From NCBI GenBank assembly GCA_002309875.1, contig DBYM01000062.1, positions 14,673-34,402 on the forward strand: a stretch of 19,730 nucleotides of DNA, given 5' to 3'. This DNA comes from Cyanobacteria bacterium UBA1186. Lineage in GTDB: Bacteria > Cyanobacteriota > Vampirovibrionia > Gastranaerophilales > Gastranaerophilaceae. Each line of letters opens with the position of its first letter. The stretch's first letter is position 1. Below, one piece after another: positions 1 to 6,645 of this stretch. The position numbers and the translations under genes are program-made. The notes beneath the pieces were generated by a model that did no database searches, was not told the origin of the DNA, and worked only from the letters and a program-made list of their open reading frames with translations.

Positions 1-45
1 TAGTGACTTATTTTCAATTTCCTGCTCACGATTCACGGAGAAAAC

Positions 46-534
46 ATGCACAAAGTTTTAATTGAAGACATAGAGTTTGAACCGAATAAAACCCTTCATT
101 ACGTTTTTGATGATTGTATTGAGGAGTTGAATTGCAATCTGCATTCCGAACTTGATTTAAAATCACTCGGCGAATTTGTTGAGGTTTCCGGTTTTGCGGA
201 AGGAAAAATAAAACTTACATGCGACAGATGTCTGAACGAGTTTGAATACAATCTCGATATTGATATTGAAGAAACTTATGCAAAGCATGCTCTTCAGGAC
301 GAATACGGACAAGAGTTGGAACTCTCACGCGGACAGTTTATTACCGACCTCAACGGTGAAAAAGAAATTGACATTTATGACTTATTGTATCAATCTGTAA
401 TATTATCTTTACCAAATAAAAAGGTTTGTGGTATAAATTGTAAAGAGGGAATGTTTGTATCTGATGAAGATATAGAAGTTCACGATGACAGAATGGATAT
501 TTTTAAGACCATCAAGATTGAACGAAAGGACTAA
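46..534 (+). CDS. YceD/DUF177 family protein
   Basis: This 162-residue protein matches the YceD (DUF177) family in length, in its acidic composition and in two cysteine pairs. The first pair is CDRC near residues 64-67, in the segment LTCDRCLNEFEY. The second is CGINC near residues 128-132, after the typical LPNKK stretch. Family members often have a further cysteine just after the second pair; here the sequence runs CKEGMF, so it is absent. The family is linked to ribosome and large-subunit rRNA maturation, and its gene is very commonly next to rpmF, as here (68 bases upstream). The start at 46 is supported by GGAG at 37-40, five bases before ATG. The exact biochemical role is not known. Confidence 0.88.
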   Translation: MHKVLIEDIEFEPNKTLHYVFDDCIEELNCNLHSELDLKSLGEFVEVSGFAEGKIKLTCDRCLNEFEYNLDIDIEETYAKHALQDEYGQELELSRGQFITDLNGEKEIDIYDLLYQSVILSLPNKKVCGINCKEGMFVSDEDIEVHDDRMDIFKTIKIERKD

Positions 535-572
535 AACCCTTTTATTTCCCGATTTTTACAACACGGAAAAAA

Positions 573-578
573 TATAAT
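573..578 (+). promoter_or_regulatory. possible -10 element upstream of rpmF
   Basis: A perfect TATAAT lies 24 bases before the rpmF ATG. A TTTACA at 555-560 is too close (12-base spacer) to act as its -35, and no good -35 is seen at 16-18 bases. The region is AT-rich, so this could be chance; rpmF may simply be cotranscribed with the upstream gene. Confidence 0.3.
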
Positions 579-602
579 TAGCAGAAAGAAAGGTATAGAA
601 AA

Positions 603-974
603 ATGGCAGTACCAAAGAAAAGAACAGGGCATAGCGCTCAGGGTAAAAGAAGAAGCAATTGGAAGGCAACCAAGCCGGTTTTGACAACATGTCCTAATTG
701 CGGTCAGAAAATGCTTGCACATACCGTTTGCACGGCATGCGGACAGTACAAGGGAAAAGTTGTTTCAAGAAAGGCTGAAGGTTTTGTTGACGGAGCAGAA
801 AAGAAAGAAGAAGCAGTAAAACAAGAAGTTAAAACTGCAAAGAAGGCTCCTGCAAAGAAAACCGCGACAGCAAAGAAGACTACCAAGAAAACTTCAAAGC
901 CTGCTGAAAAAACAACTAAAGCAAAAGCAGAAGAAAAAGCAGAAGAAGTTAAAGAAGAAAAAACAGAAGAATAA
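603..974 (+). CDS. rpmF: 50S ribosomal protein bL32 with long charged tail
   Basis: Residues 1-60 are a clear bL32: MAVPKKRTGHSAQGKRRSNW at the start, then CPNC and CTAC, the four zinc-binding cysteines of the C+ form (about residues 30, 33, 43 and 46), and GQYKGK. Ordinary bL32 ends near residue 57-60. This protein continues for about 63 more residues rich in Lys, Ala, Thr and Glu. The tail is first basic (KKAPAKKTATAKKTTKK) and then acidic (EEKAEEVKEEKTEE). No stop or frame change separates core and tail, and base use looks uniform. AGG at 591-593 supports the start. bL32 is a structural protein of the large ribosomal subunit; the role of the tail is unknown. Confidence 0.95.
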   Translation: MAVPKKRTGHSAQGKRRSNWKATKPVLTTCPNCGQKMLAHTVCTACGQYKGKVVSRKAEGFVDGAEKKEEAVKQEVKTAKKAPAKKTATAKKTTKKTSKPAEKTTKAKAEEKAEEVKEEKTEE

Positions 975-978
975 AAGT

Positions 979-1019
979 GGCGGATAGTGAGTAAAATTGT
1001 GAACTATTCACTAATCGCC
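979..1019 (+). repeat. imperfect inverted repeat with TAGTGA units
   Basis: The 15-base arms at 979-993 and 1005-1019 pair at 12 of 15 positions, around the loop AAATTGTGAAC. They contain TAGTGAGTA and its inverted relative TATTCACTA. A further TTACTAATCACTA follows at 1022-1034. Similar TAGTGA-type units occur at the two ends of the window, so this looks like a dispersed intergenic element. It sits in the rpmF-plsX gap and could also fold in the RNA. Confidence 0.5.
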
Positions 1020-1050
1020 GGTTACTAATCACTAAAAGGGGATAGAGTTA

Positions 1051-2103
1051 ATGACCAGAATAGCAGTTGATGCAATGGGAGGAGACCACGCACCGTTCGA
1101 AATAGTTGCGGGTGCGGTTTGGGCTGCTCATGAATACGGTGTCGGTATCGAATTGGTTGGTAAACAGGACAGAATTGAAGAATGTCTTGAAAGAATCCAA
1201 CAGGAGGGATTTTTATCGGATTGCGGCAAAGCGGGAAAACGTTACAGAATCCGCATCGATGTTAAATCTTTGGACATAAAAGTTACCCATGCCTCAGAAA
1301 TCATTGAAATGGGCGAGGCTCCGGGACAGGCAATCCGTAAGAAGAAAAATTCTTCTATTGTTTTGACCGTAAATTCTGTTGCTACGGGAAGTTCTGATGC
1401 ACTTGTTGCGGCAGGCTCTACGGGTGCGGCTATGGCATCAAGCCTGTTCGGATTGGGCAGAATTCAGGGCATAGACAGACCTGCAATTGCGGTTACTCTT
1501 CCTACGATGAGAAAACCGATTGTTATTATTGACGGCGGTGCAAACAGTAATTGTACTCCTCAAATGCTTAAACAGTTTGCAAGTATGGGTATGATTTTCT
1601 CTAAAAATATTTTGGGAATTGAAAAGCCCCGTGTAGGTGTTTTGAATATCGGAGAAGAAGCAGGCAAAGGAAACGAACTTGCTCAGCAGACATACAATTT
1701 GCTTGAAGAAGAAAAAGAAAAATTCAACTTTATGGGTAATGTTGAAGGAAGAGAATTATTCCTTAATGTCTGTGACGTAATTGTCTGCGACGGTTTTGTC
1801 GGAAACGTTGTACTGAAGGTTACCGAAGGTACTGCATCACTTCTTCTCAAAATGATTAAGAGTGAATTTAAATCCGACATTCTCGGTTTGATAATCGGAT
1901 CTCTTGCTAAACCATTCTTAAAGAGAATCCATGAAAAGATTAACTATGAAGAATTCGGCGGAATGCTCCTTCTCGGTGTAAAAGGCATTACGGTAATTTC
2001 ACACGGCAGAAGCAGAGCGTATGCGATTAAAAATGCAGTAAGAGTTGCAAAAGAGGCCGTAGAAAAAGGCGTTAATAATAAAATCGCCGAGAGTATTGCG
2101 TAA
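1051..2103 (+). CDS. plsX: Phosphate acyltransferase PlsX
   Basis: PlsX converts acyl-ACP and phosphate to acyl-phosphate, the acyl donor used by PlsY in phospholipid synthesis. It is a soluble protein that works at the membrane face. The 350-residue length is normal. Family signatures are present in order: IAVDAMGGDHAP at residues 4-15, GEAPGQAIRKKKNSS near 90-104, the GSTGA segment near 122-126, DGGAN near 161-165, GEEAGKGN near 198-205, and CDGFVGNVVLK near 248-258. It is the first gene of the lipid block after rpmF, and fabH follows almost directly. GGGG at 1038-1041 lies nine bases before the ATG. Confidence 0.96.
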   Translation: MTRIAVDAMGGDHAPFEIVAGAVWAAHEYGVGIELVGKQDRIEECLERIQQEGFLSDCGKAGKRYRIRIDVKSLDIKVTHASEIIEMGEAPGQAIRKKKNSSIVLTVNSVATGSSDALVAAGSTGAAMASSLFGLGRIQGIDRPAIAVTLPTMRKPIVIIDGGANSNCTPQMLKQFASMGMIFSKNILGIEKPRVGVLNIGEEAGKGNELAQQTYNLLEEEKEKFNFMGNVEGRELFLNVCDVIVCDGFVGNVVLKVTEGTASLLLKMIKSEFKSDILGLIIGSLAKPFLKRIHEKINYEEFGGMLLLGVKGITVISHGRSRAYAIKNAVRVAKEAVEKGVNNKIAESIA

Positions 2104-2119
2104 GTCGGGAGAGATGAAA

Positions 2120-3130
2120 ATGATACAGGGTGCTATACCGTTAAAAATTGCAGGTGTCGGGTATAGTGTACCTGAAACTGTCATTACGAATGATGATTTA
2201 ACCAAACTTTATGATACCTCGGACGAATGGATTTACTCAAGAACGGGAATTAAAGAACGCAGAATGGTTTCAGGCAATCAGGACGCGGTTGATTTGGGTT
2301 ATGAGGCTGCAAAAAAAGCGATTGCAAATTCGGGAATTGATGTTCAGGATATAGATTTAATTATTGCCGCATCTTCCGCACCGCCAAGATTATACCCGAC
2401 AATCGGCTGTCTTATGCAGGCAAAACTCGGGATAAAAAGACAAATTCCCGCTTTTGATATTACTGCTGCGTGTACGGGTTTGATTTATGCTCTGAGTATT
2501 GCAAAAGCGTATATTGCATGCGGTTTGTATAAGAACATTCTGCTTGTTGCAACGGATAACAATTCAAGGCTTTTGGACTGGAAAGACCGTTCAATTTCAA
2601 TACTTTTCGGTGATGCTGCGGGTGCAATGGTTGTAACCGCATCTGATGACGGAGTTGATGACGTCATTGCTCTTGATATCCGTTCGGACGGGTATATCGG
2701 AGATATGATTGAATACCCGCTTCCCGGGCAGAATTGTCCGCTTGTTAAGCCTTGTGATGAGCGTGAATCAAAAATCACCATGAACGGCAAAGAGGTTTAC
2801 AAATTTGCGGCAAGAACAGTCCCGCAGTTTGTGTCGGAAATGGTTGAAAAAGCAGGCCTGAAGGCTGAGGATATTGATTATCTTGTGCCTCATCAGGCAA
2901 ACCTGAGGATAATTCAGGCCATACAGGAAAGATTGGGTTATACTGACGAACAGGTTGTTGTAAATATTGAAAAATACGGCAACACATCTGCCGCATCAAT
3001 ACCTTTGGCATTGGCTGAGAGTGTTGAACAGGGCAAACTGAAACTCGGCTCAACCGCCATACTTTGCGGGTTTGGTGCAGGTATGACTTATGGTGGCGCA
3101 ATTGTGCGTTTAAGAAAAGGAATTTGCTGA
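2120..3130 (+). CDS. fabH: Beta-ketoacyl-ACP synthase III (FabH)
   Basis: FabH starts fatty acid synthesis by condensing acetyl-CoA (or another short acyl-CoA) with malonyl-ACP. With this start the protein has 336 residues. The catalytic triad is visible: Cys118 in ITAACTG, His258 in VPHQANLRI and Asn288 in EKYGNTSA, followed by the GFGAGMTYGG loop near 317-326. The frame is open to a TTG at 2096 that overlaps plsX, and there is an ATG at 2114. The ATG at 2120 is preferred because GGAGAG at 2108-2113 ends six bases before it, whereas it abuts 2114 with no gap. Coupled translation with plsX is likely. Confidence 0.95.
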   Translation: MIQGAIPLKIAGVGYSVPETVITNDDLTKLYDTSDEWIYSRTGIKERRMVSGNQDAVDLGYEAAKKAIANSGIDVQDIDLIIAASSAPPRLYPTIGCLMQAKLGIKRQIPAFDITAACTGLIYALSIAKAYIACGLYKNILLVATDNNSRLLDWKDRSISILFGDAAGAMVVTASDDGVDDVIALDIRSDGYIGDMIEYPLPGQNCPLVKPCDERESKITMNGKEVYKFAARTVPQFVSEMVEKAGLKAEDIDYLVPHQANLRIIQAIQERLGYTDEQVVVNIEKYGNTSAASIPLALAESVEQGKLKLGSTAILCGFGAGMTYGGAIVRLRKGIC

Positions 3131-3155
3131 GAATAAATATTTAGGGAGCAGAGAT

Positions 3156-4115
3156 ATGAATAAAATAGCATTTCTTTTTCCGGGGCAGGGAGCCCAAACT
3201 GTCGGAATGGGAAAAGATTTATATGATAATTACGAAACCGCAAGGCGGATTTTTGACAAAGCCGATGAAGTTTTGGGAAGAAGCATTACCAAACTGTGTT
3301 TTGAAGGCCCTGAGGAGGATTTAAAACAGACAATAAATACTCAGCCTGCCATTGTAACGACATCAATTGCAGCATTAGAAGTTTTAAAAGAAAGTCTTAA
3401 CAGTTATCCCTCAATTTATTCTCCAAATTATGCCGCAGGACATTCGCTCGGAGAATATTGCGCAATGTATTGCGCAGGTGTTATGGATTTGGAAACCACT
3501 CTTAAGGCTATTCAAAAACGTGCGGAATTAATGGGCGAAGTTAAAGGCGGAGCAATGTCTGCCGTTCTTAATGCAGCGGACGAAGTAATCAAGGCGGGTA
3601 TAAAAGAAGGTCTGAAATACGGGTATGTTGATGTTGCAAATTACAATTCGCCCGTACAGACTGTTATAACAGGCGACAAAGAAGCGGTTGACAGGGCAGG
3701 AGAATACATACTTGCTAACGGTGCAAGAAGGGTTGTTCCGCTTCCCGTTTCGGGTGCTTTCCATTCAAAATATATGGAACAGGCGGGGAGTAAATTTAAA
3801 GAATTTGTGACGGATTTACCGTTAAATGATGCAAAATTCCCTGTTATTACAAATGTTGATGCCGATGAAACCGTAACAGCAGAGGCTTTCAGGGAGAAAA
3901 TGCCAAGGCAGATTTATTCTTCGGTACTCTGGACACAAACTATACAAAAAATGGCGGAAGAAGGAGTTGATACGTTTGTAGAAATCGGCCCGGGAACAAT
4001 TTTAGCCGGTTTGAACAGAAAAATTGTACCTGATGCACGTACATATAACATATTTGACAAAGAATCTCTTAATAGTACAATAAACGAATTGAGAGGAAAA
4101 TTAGTAAAGATATAA
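3156..4115 (+). CDS. fabD: Malonyl-CoA:ACP transacylase (FabD)
   Basis: FabD transfers malonyl from CoA to the acyl carrier protein, making the extender unit for chain elongation. The 319-residue protein has FPGQGAQ at residues 8-14, the nucleophile Ser97 in GHSLGE, the arginine region KRAELM near 121-126, and His203 in SGAFHSKYM. The C-terminal IGPGTILAGL segment near 277-286 is also typical. GGGAG at 3144-3148 lies seven bases before the ATG. It lies 25 bases after fabH and before fabG, in the common fab cluster order. Confidence 0.96.
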   Translation: MNKIAFLFPGQGAQTVGMGKDLYDNYETARRIFDKADEVLGRSITKLCFEGPEEDLKQTINTQPAIVTTSIAALEVLKESLNSYPSIYSPNYAAGHSLGEYCAMYCAGVMDLETTLKAIQKRAELMGEVKGGAMSAVLNAADEVIKAGIKEGLKYGYVDVANYNSPVQTVITGDKEAVDRAGEYILANGARRVVPLPVSGAFHSKYMEQAGSKFKEFVTDLPLNDAKFPVITNVDADETVTAEAFREKMPRQIYSSVLWTQTIQKMAEEGVDTFVEIGPGTILAGLNRKIVPDARTYNIFDKESLNSTINELRGKLVKI

Positions 4116-4123
4116 AATCTGAC

Positions 4124-4162
4124 GGGGTATCTTACCCCGGCCTTCTCTTTAAGGAGAGGGGA
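4124..4162 (+). repeat. GC-rich double hairpin between fabD and fabG
   Basis: GGGGTA (4124-4129) and TACCCC (4133-4138) form a perfect six-base inverted repeat with a three-base loop. A second inverted segment follows, with CTTCTC near 4142-4147 pairing, allowing G-U pairs, with GAGGGG near 4155-4160. The purine/pyrimidine style (CCTTCTCTTTAAGGAGAGGG) resembles dispersed intergenic repeats, and a similar piece begins at the right edge of the window (19711-19730). There is no T-run after it, so it is not a typical terminator. Confidence 0.45.
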
Positions 4163-4183
4163 GAATTCGAAAAGGAGAAAATT

Positions 4184-4915
4184 ATGACAGAGAGAAAAAT
4201 AGCTTTAATTACGGGTGCAACAAGAGGAATAGGTTTATGCACTGCCGTAACTCTTGCAAAAGCAGGCTGTGATATTATTATCAACGGTATTTGTTCGGAA
4301 GAAGAAGCAAAACCGGCTCTTGACGAAATCAGGGCTTGCGGTGCAAATGCGTATTATTATCAGTTCGATGTTTCAAAAAATGATGCTGTTGTTGAAGCAG
4401 TTGAAAAAATGATTGCGGAACACGGCAAAATCGATGTTCTTGTCAACAATGCAGGTATCACAAAAGACGGCTTGTTTGTAAGAATGGACGCTGCTCAGTG
4501 GGAAGCGGTTATAAACGTTAACCTTTCAAGTGCTTTTTATGTAACGCATGCCGTAATTAAACATATGATGAAGGCAAGAACAGGTTCAATCGTAAGTTTA
4601 TCAAGTGTTGTAGGCTTGCACGGAAACCCCGGCCAGGCAAATTATTCCGCATCAAAAGCAGGCCTGGTAGGTTTGACAAAATCTCTTGCCAAAGAATTCG
4701 GCTCAAGAAATATTCGTGTAAATGCGGTTGCTCCGGGATTTATCATGACAGCGATGACAGAAAATCTTACAAATACCGAAGAATACATGAAAATGATTCC
4801 GTTAAGAAGAATGGGTACACCTGAAGATGTTGCCAAGGTTATCAAATTCCTCGCTCTGGACGCTGATTATGTAACAGGCCAGGTGCTTGAAGTTGCAGGC
4901 GGTTTGATAATCTAG
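4184..4915 (+). CDS. fabG: 3-oxoacyl-ACP reductase (FabG)
   Basis: FabG is the NADPH-dependent short-chain dehydrogenase that reduces 3-oxoacyl-ACP in each elongation cycle. The 243-residue length is normal. Visible motifs are the cofactor loop TGATRGIG (10-17), NNAG (88-91), and the catalytic Ser141 in LSSVVG with Tyr154 and Lys158 in YSASK. The C-terminal YVTGQVLEVAGG is the expected FabG ending. AAGGAG at 4172-4177 lies six bases before the ATG. The context between fabD and acpP makes FabG far more likely than another SDR enzyme. Confidence 0.96.
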   Translation: MTERKIALITGATRGIGLCTAVTLAKAGCDIIINGICSEEEAKPALDEIRACGANAYYYQFDVSKNDAVVEAVEKMIAEHGKIDVLVNNAGITKDGLFVRMDAAQWEAVINVNLSSAFYVTHAVIKHMMKARTGSIVSLSSVVGLHGNPGQANYSASKAGLVGLTKSLAKEFGSRNIRVNAVAPGFIMTAMTENLTNTEEYMKMIPLRRMGTPEDVAKVIKFLALDADYVTGQVLEVAGGLII

Positions 4916-4936
4916 ACAAGGTTTTGTTTACGAACT

Positions 4937-4952
4937 GTAACAATTTTGTTAC
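4937..4952. promoter_or_regulatory. 16-base palindrome upstream of acpP promoter
   Basis: GTAACAATTTTGTTAC has perfect seven-base arms around TT. It ends five bases before the proposed acpP -35 element. It may be an operator for a lipid regulator, or part of the end of the fabG transcript. It does not match the FapR or FabT sites that I know. Confidence 0.4.
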
Positions 4953-4956
4953 TTTA

Positions 4957-4984
4957 TTGCAAAATAACATTGAAAGTGTATAAT
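4957..4984 (+). promoter_or_regulatory. probable acpP promoter
   Basis: TTGCAA (4957-4962) and a perfect TATAAT (4979-4984) are separated by 16 bases, in a 113-base gap inside the fab cluster. The start of transcription would be near 4991, giving a short leader before acpP. A second small palindrome, GTGTATTACAC (4997-5007), would lie just downstream of the start point. Confidence 0.6.
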
Positions 4985-5028
4985 TTTGTATGAATAGTGT
5001 ATTACACAATAAATAAGAGGAAAAAAGA

Positions 5029-5250
5029 ATGAGTACATTAGAAAAAGTTGTAGTTGACCAATTAAGCTGCGATGAAGCTTTAGTTACTCCTGAAGCAAGT
5101 TTTACAGCTGATCTTGGTGCTGACTCATTAGATACAGTTGAATTGGTTATGGCTTTTGAAGAAGAATTCGGTTGCGAAATTCCTGATGAAGAAGCTGAAA
5201 AAATTCAAACAGTTCAAGATGCAGTTAACTACATTGAGTCTCACTCATAA
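5029..5250 (+). CDS. acpP: Acyl carrier protein
   Basis: ACP carries the growing fatty acyl chain on 4'-phosphopantetheine. This is a small acidic protein of 73 residues with the modification site Ser33 in LGADSLDTVELV, followed by the recognition helix ending in FEEEF and the DEEAEKI segment. Length and charge are normal for ACP. AAGAGGAAAAAAGA directly before the ATG supplies the ribosome binding site. It probably has its own promoter at 4957-4984 and a terminator-like hairpin after it, which fits the high amounts of ACP a cell needs. Confidence 0.97.
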   Translation: MSTLEKVVVDQLSCDEALVTPEASFTADLGADSLDTVELVMAFEEEFGCEIPDEEAEKIQTVQDAVNYIESHS

Positions 5251-5272
5251 TTAGTTATGCAGAGTTAGATTT

Positions 5273-5321
5273 AAAAGAGGGTGGGTAAAATATTATAGAT
5301 TTTGCCGCTCTCTTTTGTTTT
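5273..5321 (+). terminator. terminator or attenuator between acpP and fabF
   Basis: The arms AAAAGAGGGTGGGTAAAAT (5273-5291) and ATTTTGCCGCTCTCTTTT (5299-5316) pair over most of their length, and the T-rich stretch GTTTT follows. fabF begins 20 bases later with no separate promoter seen, so the hairpin is more likely a partial terminator that lowers fabF relative to acpP than a full stop. Confidence 0.65.
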
Positions 5322-5340
5322 AATCAGGGGAAATATAAAT

Positions 5341-6597
5341 ATGTTAAACAGAAGAGTAGTTATAACAGGTTTGGGCGCTATTACACCCTGCGGTGTAGGT
5401 GTTGATAAATTTTGGAAGAGCATGCTTGAAGGCAAAAGCGGTACTTCTCATATTGAAAATATACCGCTTGAAGGGCATACCGTAACGATAGCCGCAGAAA
5501 TAAAAAATAAAGATTTTAATGCCGAGGAAGTTTTAGGACCGAAAGAGGCAAAAAGAATGGACAGATTTACACAATTTGCCATTGTTGCCGCTGATGAGGC
5601 TATTGCTGATGCAGGGATTGACGAAGCAAACATTGACCCTTATAAAATTGGTGTTATGGTTAGTGCTGCGGCAGGCGGTTTCAGCACATTTGAAAAAAAC
5701 CACCTTGCAATAATCGAAAAAGGCCCGACGAAATGTTCTCCGTTTACGGTGCCAATGCTGATTGCGGATATGGCATCAGGCAGAATTTCCATGAAGCACG
5801 GATACAAAGGTGTTAATAAGGCGGTTGTTTCCGCTTGTGCCACCGGTACACATTCGATAGGTGATGCTTTCAGAAGCATTCAGTACGGTGATGCCGACGT
5901 AATTGTTGCAGGAGGCTGTGAAGCGGTTATTTCACATCTTGGTATGGGTGCATTTACGGCATGCAGGGCTTTGTCAAAGAGAAATGATGAGCCTGAAAAA
6001 GCCTCAAGACCTTATGACAGAGACAGAGACGGATTTGTTATGGGCGAAGGTGCAGGGGTTGTAGTTCTTGAAGAATATGAACACGCAAAAGCACGTGGTG
6101 CAAAGATTTATGCCGAAATGGCAGGTTACGGCCAGACGGCTGATGCTTACGATATGGTTGCACCGGATCCTGAAGGCAAAGGTGCTTTGAAGGCAATGGA
6201 ATTTGCTCTTGCAGATGCGGGACTTAAACCTGAAGACATTGATTATATCAATCCTCACGGAACAAGCACGGGTTTGGGTGATATTGCGGAATCTCAGGCA
6301 ATCGCACAGATTTTTGGCGATAAAGAGAAAAATCCTAATCTGCTCGTAAGTTCAACAAAGAGTATGCACGGTCACATGCTTGGTGCAACGGGTGCGGTTG
6401 AAGCAATAGTTTGTATTAAGACTATTACTGACGGAAAAGTTCCGCCGACGATTAATCTTGATAATCAGGACGAACACGTTGCAAATCTTGATTATGTTCC
6501 GCACAAAATGCGCGAGAAGAAAGTGCGTGCCGCACTTTCCAATTCGTTCGGATTTGGCGGACACAATGCAACATTGATTTTCAAAGAAGTTAAGTAA
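5341..6597 (+). CDS. fabF: Beta-ketoacyl-ACP synthase II (FabF)
   Basis: FabF condenses malonyl-ACP with the growing acyl-ACP chain. From this start it has 418 residues, the normal length. The active site is complete: Cys166 in VSACATGTH, His306 in NPHGTSTGLGD, Lys340 in SSTKSM, and His345 in MHGHMLGATG. The glycine-rich FGFGGHN loop is near the C-terminus. An in-frame TTG at 5302 lies inside the preceding hairpin and would add 13 residues not seen in the family. The ATG at 5341, with AGGGG at 5326-5330, begins MLNRRVVITGLGAITPCG, the expected FabF start. It is the last gene of the lipid block. Confidence 0.96.
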   Translation: MLNRRVVITGLGAITPCGVGVDKFWKSMLEGKSGTSHIENIPLEGHTVTIAAEIKNKDFNAEEVLGPKEAKRMDRFTQFAIVAADEAIADAGIDEANIDPYKIGVMVSAAAGGFSTFEKNHLAIIEKGPTKCSPFTVPMLIADMASGRISMKHGYKGVNKAVVSACATGTHSIGDAFRSIQYGDADVIVAGGCEAVISHLGMGAFTACRALSKRNDEPEKASRPYDRDRDGFVMGEGAGVVVLEEYEHAKARGAKIYAEMAGYGQTADAYDMVAPDPEGKGALKAMEFALADAGLKPEDIDYINPHGTSTGLGDIAESQAIAQIFGDKEKNPNLLVSSTKSMHGHMLGATGAVEAIVCIKTITDGKVPPTINLDNQDEHVANLDYVPHKMREKKVRAALSNSFGFGGHNATLIFKEVK

Positions 6598-6600
6598 AAT

Positions 6601-6631
6601 AAAAAAGGCGGGTTTCAAACCCGCCTTTTTA
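6601..6631. terminator. bidirectional rho-independent terminator
   Basis: AAAAAGGCGGGTTT (6602-6615) and AAACCCGCCTTTTT (6617-6630) are perfect inverted repeats, with A-runs and T-runs on the two sides. It lies between the convergent ends of fabF (6597) and the GH57 gene (6646) and should terminate both transcripts. Confidence 0.93.
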
Positions 6632-6645
6632 TATTAATTTAATTC

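Noticed and set aside
979..1034. CRISPR array or tRNA in the rpmF-plsX gap
   Set aside because: The repeat units are very short and lack regular spacers, and no cloverleaf can be drawn.
2096..2119. A longer FabH starting at TTG 2096 inside plsX
   Set aside because: The ribosome site GGAGAG at 2108-2113 lies inside that extension and is spaced correctly only for ATG 2120.
5302..5340. A longer FabF starting at TTG 5302
   Set aside because: The extra 13 residues lie in a terminator-like hairpin and do not belong to the family, whereas ATG 5341 gives the standard FabF start.
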